Origin: Litsea cubeba
Lineage: Eukaryota > Streptophyta > Magnoliopsida > Laurales > Lauraceae
Direction of reading: 5' to 3'
Length of the DNA stretch: 64,000 bases
Assembly: GCA_012931725.1 (NCBI GenBank)
Contig: CM022953.1
Location: 56,310,535-56,374,534, forward strand
Under the pieces are notes generated by a model. The model saw only the letters and a list, made by a program, of their open reading frames with translations, was not told where the DNA came from and searched no databases. Below, in pieces: positions 50,691 to 61,989 of the stretch; position 1 is the stretch's first letter; each line of letters begins with the position of its first letter. Both the position numbers and the translations under genes were made by a program.

Positions 50691-52966
50691 GATTCATGCG
50701 CAGGAACCAAGCACTATTACCACTTTTTCATATTTCATTTAGTGTGCTATTCCTAACGCAGAACCCAAACACATACCAGAGACATCGGCACCTCAAGGGC
50801 AGGCACACTTGACAATGGAGTTACCATCATCTCATCAAAATGATGTTTCGTTAGGTATGCACTCAAATAATACCACATGTCCACCAAAAGAACATGCACA
50901 ACATTTATCTCTCCAAGATGATGGTGGCTCAGGTATGCACTCATCTATTAATTCATGTACACCTAAGGAGTTTACACACTGCATCCTGAGTCTAGGCAGC
51001 AAGTCTCCGACCATAGCACACCGCCTCAACAAATAGATCAAGGCACCTCTGAGCAACATGTCATGCAGCCTGAAATTGGATCGACTGTTTTGGTCCCTCC
51101 ACTTGTCCAAGATGGGCAGTCTCCAATTGGCCAAGACTTGCTTGTTTCACCTACAATTCATGGTTCAAATGCAGCACCTACTGTCTCAATGGATCATGTG
51201 CACCCACAAAATCTCCCAGTTCTCCTGACCATGGTGCCATTGAGACTACAATGTCTACGCGACCTCATGTTTTGCGCACCCGGGCTATGGATGGTATTTT
51301 AAAACCAAAGATCTTAATGGCTACTAGACACTCTTTGCAAATGTCCACTGAGAAGTTGGATAGTCCCGATCACTTAGCCATTTCTAAGTCATTACATGGG
51401 CCTGATTTGTTGTACATGTCCACATTGGATCAGGACTTGAGTGAGCCCAACAATGTTAATGATGCATTGAACCGACCTCAATGGGTCATGGCTATGAGGG
51501 AAGAGCTACAAGCACTAGATCGCAATGAGACCTGGGATTTAGTTCCTTGCACACATGATATGAATGTCGTTGGTTCGCGATGGGTTTTTAAAACCAAATT
51601 AAAATCTAATGGGTCTGTTGATCGCTTTAAAGCACGTTTGGTTGCTAAAGGGTATAATCAGATGGAGGGAATTGATTTTGATGAGACCTTTAGCCCAGTA
51701 GTCAAACCCACAACTATCTGTATCATACTTAGCTTGGCAGTTGTCTCTCACTGGCCCATCCGTCAACTTGACGTTAAAAACGCATTTCTTCATGGGGTCC
51801 TGCGTGAAACAGTTTACATGGAACAACCTCCAGGGTTTACCAATCCAGACCACCCAAAACATGTGTGCAAACTAAACAAAGCCATCCACGGTCTTAAACA
51901 AGCCCCACGGGCTTGATTTGACAGATTTAGCTTGTTTCTTCTTCATGTTGGCTTTTTCTGCAGTAATGCAAACTCGACTCTATTTGTGCTACATTGCTCC
52001 ATGGGAACCATATTATTACTTCTTTACGTTGATGACATCATCATTACTGGCAACAATTCTTCTCTTTTGTCACGGCTAATTAGTAAACTTAGCTTGGAGT
52101 TTGCCATGAAGGATCTTGGTCACTTACATTATTTTTTGGGTATCGAAATCACTTCATTTTCTGGAGGAATGTTTCTCTCTCAAACAAAGTACATAAATGA
52201 TATATTATCAAAGACTAAGATGATAGAGAGTAAGGCTATTGGAACCCCTCTAGCACAAAAACATGATATGCACTCAGAATCTAGTCCACAAGTTGGTGCA
52301 TCTAAAAAATAGAAGCATAGTAGGTGCATTGCAGTACATTACACTCGACCAGACCTATCATATGCAGTAAATTTGGTTTGTCAGTTCATGCAACAACCAA
52401 CACTCAAGCACTAGCAAGGTGTCAAGAGGATTCTTCGATATCTAAAAGGAACCATTGATTATGGAATCCGGATATCTTCTCTAAATCTCTATGGATTCTC
52501 ATATGCAGATTGGGCTGGTTGTCCATAAACAAGGAGGTTCACTACTGTATATTGTACTTATCTTGGAGCAAATTGTATCTCTTGGACCGCCAAAAAGCAA
52601 ACAACTGTGGCTAGGTCCACAATAGAAGCAGAATATCGTGCACTTGCCTCTACAGCAGCTGAATTGGCGTGGGCATCTTATATTCTCAGAGATGTTGGAA
52701 TATATCTCTCTCGACCTCCTTTGCTTTTCTGTGACAATCTCAGTGCTTTATTCATGACAGTTAATCCAATACTACATGCTCGCACAAAACACATAGAAAT
52801 AGATTATCTAAAATTTAGTGAGAGAAAAAGTTGCTCTTGGATCTCTTGTTACTCAATTTGTGAGTTCTGTAGACCGAATTGCAGACATAGTTACAAAACC
52901 TCTCTCAAAGAATCTTTTTCAAAAATTTCGGTGCAAGCTTGGAGTACTTTAGCCACCGCCCTCCAG
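50691..52966 (+). pseudogene. RT and RNase H of element G
   Basis: A long Ser/Pro/His-rich linker (50740-51290, broken) leads into RT at 51251-51916: RPQWVMAMREELQALDRNETW, ARLVAKGYNQMEGIDFDETF, LDVKNAFLHGVLRETVYMEQ, HGLKQAPRA followed by TGA where Trp is expected. It continues with catalytic YVDDIIITGNN near 52025 (frame 51932-52312), a stop at 52310, and RNase H at 52607-52980 (TIEAEYRALASTAAELAW, LFCDNLSALFM, HARTKHIEID) whose C-terminus is frameshifted. Confidence 0.85.
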
Positions 52967-52978
52967 CTTGAAGGGGAG

Positions 52979-53382
52979 TGATAAGGAAGACCACAAGTTG
53001 GTGGGCCATCAAATAGATCACCACATAACTGTGGGTCATTCCATTAATCATCACATGCCGTTTCTACATGAGAAGATTGACGAGCCATCTCAGCAAGAGA
53101 ATCCTCAAGATATCAGACGGACAAGTCATGCGTATCATGATCGTGAGACAACCTGTATCAAGGATATGAAAGGGTGTACAAATGAGATGGCCTGGGATAT
53201 GGAGATCTTATTCAGTTGCTTTAAATGTATTTTAATATATTCTCAAAATCCATACATAAGGAAACTAATCCATGTGTAAGGAAGCTACACATCTATATAA
53301 TGAAATGATGAGGGATGGCTAAGTATATTGAGAAGCTCACAGCGAAACCTCTTTTCACAATCTGTTTTGTTAATTCTTCACA
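52979..53382 (+). repeat. 3' LTR of element G
   Basis: 404 bp; lacks the 10-bp TATCATGATC duplication of the 5' LTR; preceded by the purine tract 52967-52978. Confidence 0.95.
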
Positions 53383-53387
53383 GTGAG

Positions 53388-55435
53388 TGGCGGCAGTTAT
53401 CACCTGGCTGTATAGGGTTTGAACAATGGGTGCGCCACCTTTTCACACTTATGTGGGCCTTTTCTTTTTTTTTTTGCGGGCTCCTTTTTCACTTGTGTGG
53501 GGCTTCTTACTCGCTTGTGTGAGCTGTCTTCCCATGTGTATATGGGCTCTCTCTTGGGTCCTAGCCCCATTGGCTAGGTTACCAAAAGATTGTGTTGATC
53601 ATGTTTCAATCATGTGTTCAATATGAGCTACTATATATTGAAGTGAAATTTGAAGATATCTCGCCGGAGATGATGACATTTATCTTAAACGGTATTGATG
53701 ATCATTATGTAGGCCCCGCTAATACGGGATCTAAGTTTTAGGGCCCTGCTAACAAGGGATCTGGACACCCATCTAACAGTACCTTTAACTAGTTAAGTTA
53801 AAGGACAGTGAATCTAGAGAAAGAAATGGCAATGGGTTATATCAAAAGTACATAATTTCAAAATTCTCACCGAATTTTTCAAAAGAAGTCAAAAAGCAAC
53901 CTCCTTTCTCCACTAAAAGATAAAAAAAAAAACTCAACTTTTCTATACAAAAAATCAAAAAGATTCCATACCAAACAACAAAAAACAAAATACCATTATA
54001 ACACCTTATAGTTTATTCTCTCTAGATTTGATGCTTCACCTTACCATACTTTTCAATTCACCGTACATCCAAATAGGCCCTTAGGACCTATCTTACATGT
54101 TTTTAAAGACCCATCTAGATTGGACCAGATTCTGACTTTCAGGTATGTACCCGATCCAAGCCTCGATATTAGGCCCGGAAACTAAATTCGCTGGGCTTGG
54201 ACAAGCTTTTGACCCAGCCTTTGATTTTGAATACCCTGGTGGTAGATGGGAACGGTGGTTGGTTTAATCAAGGTAGGCAAATATTCAAGAGCTGGTTAGC
54301 ACATTTATGCCTCATCTTCCCCCGTTCTAGCCTCTATATAGGTCCAACCCACATGTCAACGTATCTACATAACAAAAAGGTGTGTTTCTATAAAGTCCTA
54401 TGTACCTCTTGTGAAAAATAGAGAGCATGTGTACAGTATACTAGAACAAGTTGGAGACTTTCTTCTACTGCTACAAGAAAGATCAGCTCCATGTAAGAAT
54501 TTAAGTATGAGGAAAAGAGGTATTTGGTTACAAAGAAGTTAGACAAGCGGTTTTGTTTCATGCAATATATATAAACGTAGATTAGTGATATCTGCTGTTG
54601 TTTAAAATATAGATTTGAACGTTTGTGTTTCTTAGCACGAGAAAATCAAAATTATAACGAATTTCAGATATGTATAGTCCGGTTCAGTGATCTAGGTTTG
54701 GCATCATTTTCATGCTGAGAATTTTTTTATAATTATTTTAAGTGTGAGTTGTGTAGAGAATGATTGGCTTTTGAAAAAAAAAAATGATCTAAGGGTAGAA
54801 TTCAAAATGATGTGTGTGTGAGAGAGAGAGAGAGGGAGGTGTCACAGCTTAATTTGTTTGCATTGATCTGTCAAGATTTGTAACTTTTTGGTACCCTAGC
54901 TTAGCGGGCCGGGGCCAAAGGGAGTCCATTCAAGTGGGAAAGAGAGACCGCATAAGTGGGAAAAGAAAGTCCACAAAGTGGGAAGGATCACACAATGTGG
55001 GAAGGTGGTATACCCTGAGATTGATCGTTAGGCATAGGTGACATATGGGGTCGCCAACCAACTAAGCAACCCCTTTTTGTTGCATTAATTGTTTTGTCAA
55101 AATCATTCCCACCAATTATTTTCCTTTTTTCTTTTTTAAGAAAAAAGCCACCTAAACTTTCATTTAGGGGGAATGATAGTTCAGAGAACCATAAAAAATG
55201 CAACCAATTGTACTCCCAAAATTTTCATGGGGCGTTTGGTCGGAGGTCCCTCAACGCATGACTTTATGACAAATAGTCCACAAACTAAACTTATGCAGTG
55301 AAATGTCCTCTCACACATTCTCATACCTAATAGGTCTAGTTTACCATTTCTTTAAATCATATCCCATGATTGGTGATAATGGTCAACTACCATTTAGTTG
55401 GCCACGATCAATGGAATCTCATTAATGAGATTTTC
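53388..55435. other. Intergenic sequence, no gene seen
   Basis: Continues the host sequence cut by G. It has T- and A-rich runs, a short (GA)n microsatellite at 54818-54839, GGCCC-rich words at 54070-54190 and 54900-54915, and the dispersed word GGGGCGTTTGGTCGG AGGTCCCTCAAC at about 55230-55257. No protein-like frame on either strand. Confidence 0.45.
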
Positions 55436-56240
55436 AAATGAATTATAAAAACAGTCAAATAAATTTTAAAATAACGCAAATAAATTTTCAAAAAATGCAA
55501 TAATTTTAAAAAATACAATAAATTAAAAAAAAGAAACAAACTTCAAAACAACGCAAATAAATTTAAAAGTACACAAATAAATTTCAAAAGATCCAAATAA
55601 ATTTCAAAAAATATAAATAAATTTCAAAAGATGAAAATCAATTTCAAAAGATCCAAATAAATTTCAAAAGATTCAAATAAATTCCGAAAAATGTAAATAA
55701 ACTTTAAAAGACGCAAATAAATTTCAAAAGAAGTAAATAAAATTAAAAAATGTAAATAAGTTTCAAAAAATGTAAATACATTTGCCAAAACTAAGATAAC
55801 CCAATTTTCCAAATTAACGAAAAATTTGGCAAAAACTCAAGTATTTTTGTCAAAACTCAGTTAAATCTATTTTAAAAAATACAAATAAATTTCAAAAGAC
55901 ACATATAAAATTCAAAAACACAAATAGATCTAAGAAAATACAAATAAATTTGCCAAAACCACAGAAAGATTCGTTCAAAAACTCAATTAAAAATTTTAGA
56001 TGGAGATAAATTTGTCAAAAACTCATTTAAATTTTTCAAAAACTCAAATAAATTTGCCAAAAAAATTAGATAGATTTGTTTCGAACTCAGATAAATTTTT
56101 CCAGAACTCAGATAAATGGATAAAAACTTAGATAGATTTGTCCATAACTCAGATAAATTTATTTCAGAACTCAGATAAATTTGCGCAAAACTCAAATAAA
56201 TTAGACAAAAAATATGAAAACTCTGATAAATTTGACAGAG
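55436..56240. repeat. Degenerate ~20-bp A/T-rich minisatellite, 0.8 kb
   Basis: First half is repeats of AAATAAATTTCAAAAGATG, second half repeats of AACTCAGATAAATTTGTCC. The reverse complement (AATTTATCTGAGTTT) is the repeat seen at 23436-23543 and 33170-33440. Minus-strand frames here are simple-sequence products (FEIYL... repeats). Confidence 0.85.
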
Positions 56241-57060
56241 CTAGCATACCGCGCAGGTCCAGAACACCACTCTCCCTAAAAGAGGAAAACCAAGAAATCA
56301 AAACCAATGCAGCCAAAGGCGCACCGATTGAGAAGAGACGGTGATTTGGACCAAAAGTAGAGGATCAACGAACCGAAGGAGCACATCTGCAACAAGCGTG
56401 ATCAAGCTGTATCCAGCCCATTCAAAGAGGGACCACAGGGTGCTCGAAACCATGAAAAAATAAATCCCGACATCTCGACGCTTCCACAGAAGAACATCAG
56501 CAACTGCTACAACAGAGATTTGAAAGAATTAGTCGAAGCGAGTATCGGATCCGAAACAGAGAGATGGAGATGCTGGTAATGGATCGAAGAAGTATAAAAT
56601 CATATATTTGATTGCTAAAGCCTTTTGACTCAGTTGAAGTTGGTCAGGAAACAACAAAAAGTGGTGACCATACTTTCCCATACACCCCAGACCACCGGAT
56701 GTCTCATCTCCATCTTCCCTCGACACACGTTCTGTAACAGAACGTCTCCAAACAAGAGCTCCTCACCTGGGATATTAAAAATGCTACCATCGTGGGCTCC
56801 ACTGATCAAGAACCCATGATGGGTATGATCTCTAAGGTCACCCAGGGTCCCACTAGTGGATCAATGTTCAGATAAATCATCAGGTTATCCTAAGCCCCAC
56901 AACCATATTAAATAAAAGAAAATCACTCCAAAGTGACTCACGCATCAATTGTTTAGAACCTTTCGACTCAGTTGAAGTTGGTCAGGAAACAAAATCTTCT
57001 CCGGCGACGACGAGTCGGTAGCAGCGGCGCAGTCGAATCAGCTGTAGCAAACTGACGAAT
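56241..57060. other. Intergenic sequence with a 33-bp direct repeat
   Basis: CTTT(T/C)GACTCAGTTGAAG followed by TTGGTCAGGAAACAA occurs at about 56624-56656 and 56961-56993, 337 bp apart. No gene recognised. Confidence 0.5.
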
Positions 57061-58040
57061 AAAATGTTCTGTTATAGAACCCGTATCTTGATGAAAAAGA
57101 AAAGGGCTCTGGCTAGGTTCTGTCCATGTCCGGATTGAAGAAGAAGAGGGGGAATGGAAGATTTTAAATTTTAAATTTTAAATTTATGCCTAATCAGTTG
57201 AAAGGGAAAATCAGTCATGAAAATGTATAAGGTGGCATATCTAGGGACCTCTCGCAATGAGGTAGCGTATCTAGGGACTTCTCACTGAAATATGTCCAAC
57301 TGCATAGAATACTACAGGCCTTAAAGAAAAAGTTGATGGACTGGAGGCTTTACAAGACTTCTATGAGGGACCTTTTGCTAATTTACTCAACTTTCATCAT
57401 GAGCAAGAATAAACATTCACAAAATCAAAATGATGCCAAATAGGTATGAAGAACTGGTCAAATTTAGTTAAGGCCATTAATGCATGTGATTAAAGTACAA
57501 CCCAGAGTGTGTAATGCCCTAATTCCGAATACCGAGAAAACCGTCAAGGTATAAAAGGTTCTGTTACAGAACCCGTAACTTGAAGAAGAAGAAAAGGGCT
57601 CTGGCAAGGTTCTGTCCATGTCCGAATTGAAGAAGAAAAGGGAGAATGGAAGATTTAAAATTTAAAATTTATGCCTAATCAGTTGAAAGGGAAAATCAGT
57701 CATGAAAATGTATGATGTGGCATATCTAGGGACCTCTCGCAATGAGGTGGCGTATCTAGGTACTTCTCACCGAAATATGTCTAGCTGCATGGAGTACTAC
57801 AGGCCTTAGAGGAAAAGTTGATGGACTGGAGGCTTTTCAAGGCCTCTATGAGGGACCTTTTTCTAATTCACTCAATTTTCATCATGAGCAAGAATAAACA
57901 TTCACAAAATCAAAATGATGCCAAATAGGTATGAAGAACTGGTCAAGTTTAGTTGAGGCTATTAATGCAAGTGATTAATGTCCAACCCAGAGTGTGTAAT
58001 GCTCCAATTCCGAATACCGAGAAAACCATCAAGGTACCGA
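57061..58040. repeat. 492-bp tandem duplication
   Basis: The segment starting AAAATGTTCTGTTATAGAAC at 57061 recurs from 57553 (AAAAGGTTCTGTTACAGAAC) to about 58033, in the same orientation and with ~92-94% identity. Each copy holds two related words (GG(T)GGC(A/G)TATCTAGG...ACTTCTC). There is no coding frame, and copy 1 has an extra TTTTAAA unit near 57170. Confidence 0.9.
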
Positions 58041-58863
58041 AGTTGGCGCACTACTTCTCGAAAAACCCAAGAACTTCCAAGATCATAGGTCCGCAGTGAG
58101 GTCCAATTTAAACTTTTTGAATAATATAATATCAATAGTTAAATTGCAGAAGCATAAAGAGTAAAGTGGAAGCAATAGTAAAGATAGTGGAAGCATAAGG
58201 TATCATGATATATCAAATCTGTTTAGGGCCGAAGTCCAGCCTAAAAATGTCAAGTGATAAGAACAAAGGTTTATTACATATTTGAATCACTACCCAGCTC
58301 ACTACAAAGAATCCCAAAAAAAAAAAAAAGAGATGCTCAAACCCCAGGTGTTGGCTTTCCAACCTCCAACTCGACCTCTTCGTCGGCTGGTCCCCATCCG
58401 TAGTCTCCTACTACAGGTGCTCTACGAGCGCGAGTGCACCATCCTTATACTCGAGGTCGAAACCTAAGCACCAAGAATGGATCAGATCTAAAGATCTGGC
58501 AAGTCACAGTATGCAAATAATATAGGATGCATGCATCAAAAGAGTAAAGGCAGTAGTAAAGTTAAATAGAATAGCAATGAGATAAAATCTAGGCAGTTGA
58601 GCAAGATAAGCATTTAGAATAAGAATAAACGAGATATCTAATCCAAACAATGTGGCATATTCACACAAGCCGGATATCGCAGGATATTATGACGTGGCCC
58701 TCCCATACTGAACACAGTCACAGCGGGGAAACCTCACCAGTGCTGGGGAATGATGAGCCCCTCAATCAACATCCTCACCACACTCATCACTCACAGACCG
58801 GACCCGGTATAACATCGTCCGTCTACAACAATGCTCATCATGATAGCTCACTCAACACTCAAA
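58041..58863. other. Intergenic sequence, no gene seen
   Basis: A short frame at 58282-58467 and one at 58650-58973 have no recognisable domain. 58650-58830 (CACAGCGGGGAAACCTCACC, CATCCTCACCACACTCATC) looks like the tail of another non-coding repeat. Confidence 0.35.
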
Positions 58864-59345
58864 CACTACACCATTTCAGGGCTTTTACAGCGCACAATGC
58901 GCACCGTAAATATAAGTTTACGGCTCACGGGGCTCGTGCCGTAAAAGCTCCTGCCATAAAAGGTTCGATGTAATTACAGCATGCATATACAAGCCGTAAG
59001 CAGGATCAGTGCACGCCGAAAATGATACTGTTAGGACTGTTTGGACCAGATTTATGGCTTACTAAGCAGGCCGTAAATACTAAACTTTTATGACGCAAAC
59101 TGAGTGCCGTTAAAGCATTGGTGTGCTTAAGTTTATGGCACACATAGTATGCCGTGAATACTTAAAACGAAAAATGTTTTACACAGCTTGCATTTGTGGG
59201 CTGTAAATGGATTGTGTACAATCTGATTAACGGCTCCAAATGCAAGCCGTAATTAAGTATATGTTTTTACGACTTGCAAATGCAGGCCATTAAAGAATTG
59301 GCGAGTTTTAATTTACGGCTTGCAAGACGCGCCTTAATTGTTTTT
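58864..59345 (+). mobile_element. CACTA (En/Spm-like) transposon end with subterminal repeats
   Basis: CACTACACCATTTCAGGGC at 58864 is a CACTA terminus, directly followed by CTTTTACAGCGCACAATGCG. Downstream to 59345 the motif GCCGTAAA/TTTACGGC recurs about ten times in both orientations (GTGCCGTAAAAG, AGGCCGTAAATAC, TGCCGTTAAAGC, AAGCCGTAATTAAG and others), as in subterminal regions that bind the CACTA transposase. The preceding AAA could be the 3-bp target duplication. The other terminus was not found in the window and no transposase gene is visible. Confidence 0.75.
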
Positions 59346-61980
59346 TTTTATAAAAAAATTAATTATTTTTTAATTAAAAAAATTAAATCAGGGTCAATCA
59401 GGGTCACTACCAGTTAGACCAAATGCAAGAGACATAGTGGTGACGAAGATGAATTCATGTGTAATTCAATTAAAAAAATAAAACCAGTTAAAAGTGCTAT
59501 ATAGAGTATAGACATCTTGCTCTTTACAGTTGTCTATCTCGGTCCTGCAGATTCAAGTTCCACAATTACTGTTGAGCACCACTAAGTTATATCTTGTATC
59601 AGGTGAGCAATCATTTTGTGCTTTCTATAATACTAGTTCCTCTACCACAAGCAACAGTGCAAAAATAAAGTTTAGATAGTCAAAATCTGCCTCAAAATCA
59701 GAACCAAAGTAACCACGAAAATGATGAGTGTAAACGTACACTAAAAATTAGAATTTGCCAAGATCAAACCAATAAACCCAAAAAAAAAAGAACGAAAGAA
59801 ATCTCATGGGCCTTTTTCCATATTTCATATGCAAAATTAGTTTCCTTACAAACTATAAATTTCATAGGGAATTTTCTAAGTGTCACACAATAGTAAAACA
59901 ATCACATCTTTTCTCTCAACCCAAAATTCAATTTCTGTGTTTAGTACCATGATAGTAAGCAATCCAGAACTCATGATTCCTTGTACTCCAAAGAGTCTTT
60001 GATAACCTTGCCTTGCAACAATGACAATGCTGAGAGCCTCCCTTGAACTCCACTCACTATTGAGCTTCCTGAAAAAACATAATAATAATAATAACATATG
60101 TTCAAGCTTATCCCAAAGTACAAGAAAGCAGGCGAAGCCCCACAATCTGGTTTGGTGATAATTCAACTCAAGTGAATTGATAATCTGGTTTGGTGCTAAT
60201 TCAACGTGTGGGTAGTGGAGACACACACAAGCCCCATTAGGAATGATTTCTCCATTCCTGAAAATTTTGGGACACATAAACATACACAAATGCCCCAATT
60301 ATAGTTTATACTTACATTACATAAACATAATGATGAGTAGAAATATCGCAATAAGCATTTATAAGTGCATGAGTAACTGATCTACATTTCACATGAAAAA
60401 TGAGAAAAAAAAAATACAGAACCGCTTGCAAATTTTAAGAGGAAGTTTTGCATGCTCTTCAATACACTTATACAAGAAAAATAGTGTAAATAGCTCAATA
60501 ATAATCATTTCTGAAATAAAAAACAGGTCTTTTCCATTTTTACATTAACAATAGTGTTTTGAATTACTCCATAGTTCACATAATCAAACAGAGTTGCATT
60601 GAGAGAATTTCTAGCTGAGTGTTTCAGAAGTTCTGAAAAGTTAAAAATGATAATAAAGAGATGCCAATACTTTGCACAACAAAAGGAAATGAAAGACGCC
60701 AATGACTTAAACCATTCAGCAGTCTGCACGGGTCTACATTCACATGGTTATCAAGATTTCAGTGTCAAGGGCAGTTTCGTCTGATCAAAATGCTTGCATT
60801 GGGAGAATTTGAATTTAGAAAGTTGTTTCTAATATTATGCTACCTTGGGAAGTGAGTTATGTTGGTTATGTTCAAGTGCTATTTGTACAAAGAAGCATAT
60901 GATAGGGATAGAATTTGCTAATATGATAGGGTCGATTCACCTGATGAAAATGGTTTATAATCAAAAGGTTCTCCTCCTCAGATAGCAAAGCCTATTATAG
61001 ATCATGAGCAGCAATAGTAATTAACGACAAAAAATCTTACTTCTTCAAACTGTAAAGAGAGATGAAACCTGTGGGCTACATTAATATGGTATCAAAACTT
61101 AATTCATCAGGTGAATTATCACCATCTCCTTCTCCATTCTTTTCTTTCCCTTCTCTTGCTCCTCCTCTCTTACTCTCAGGCCATTAAGGTATATAGGCTC
61201 AGGCCAATGCCAGCTTTTGAGGGATTTCTGCAAAAAAAATATTGTGTTAGGACCTTAGCAGGCAGAGATTAGATAAACACATGCACTCATCTGGTAGTAT
61301 GAGCAAACCACTAAAATAGTTGTCATAGATGGATCTTAAAACTTAAAAACAACACATCTTTTGCTACTGCATGCACATGGCCTTTGAAGTGTGGAGTACA
61401 CTCCATTGCCCACTTACAAGGGAAGTTACATCCTCCATTATAAAAATAGAAGAAGTTAAATGAACTTAAGAAAATACCTCCTCCACTAATCTCAGCTTTT
61501 CATGTTGTTATAAAAATGAAAAGAGATTTCAGAAAAGAAAGAGAGAGTTTGGTTGGTTTTAATTTTCTAATGGAAAATCAAGGATAAGAGCTGACTCATA
61601 TGACTGCACATATACCATTCCATAATTTTAGCCTCCTTTGATTTGTCAATTACCTGACCTATTAAAGTCTGGAGACGTCCTTTAAATGTCTCCTCATATT
61701 ACTCTAGCTACCAATTAGTAGTGAAATGAGACATTAATGAAATACTGAGCAAAACCACATCATGACCATCTAACTAAAATGAATAAGAAAGTCATTCTTG
61801 TCTGGGCATTTCCTGAAGATCAGGATCGAATCATCTTAGAATATACAACCTAGACCTTAATTAGTGGACCCCACGAGTCAAGGTTGAGCCACACCATAGA
61901 CTCGTGCTTGACACATCAATAGAAGTCCATTTGGATGGTCAATGGGCCCCACGAATGATCACAGTCTCAGAAAGTGAAAA
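59346..61980. other. A/T-rich sequence, no gene recognised
   Basis: It may include the interior of the CACTA element. A minus-strand piece near 60025-60070 has a good splice acceptor (TTTTTTCAG) followed by a ~30-codon open stretch (SIVSGVQGRLSALSLLQGKV), and 60599-60781 has a 60-codon frame (MREFLAECFRSSEKLKMI). Neither is recognised and both could be chance or captured exon fragments. Confidence 0.35.
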
Positions 61981-61989
61981 CTGGAAAAC

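Larger units (their letters stand above)
46030..53382 (+). mobile_element. Element G: Ty1/copia retrotransposon, interrupted by solo LTR H
   Basis: LTRs 46030-46442 (413 bp) and 52979-53382 (404 bp), perfect target duplication GTGAG (46025-46029, 53383-53387), primer site TGGTATCAGAGC at 46443 and purine tract CTTGAAGGGGAG at 52967-52978. I count about 23 substitutions and a 10-bp duplication (TATCATGATC, in the 5' LTR) between LTRs, ~5.7%. The internal region is gag-protease-[insert H]-integrase-RT-RNase H, all broken. Confidence 0.95.

Noticed and set aside
55624..56195. Hydrophobic minus-strand frames
   Set aside because: Simple-sequence translation of the minisatellite.
61700..61726. Right end of the CACTA element at GTAGTG followed by AAA
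   Set aside because: Only six terminal bases match; the longer inverted repeat and the subterminal TTTACGGC motifs are absent nearby.
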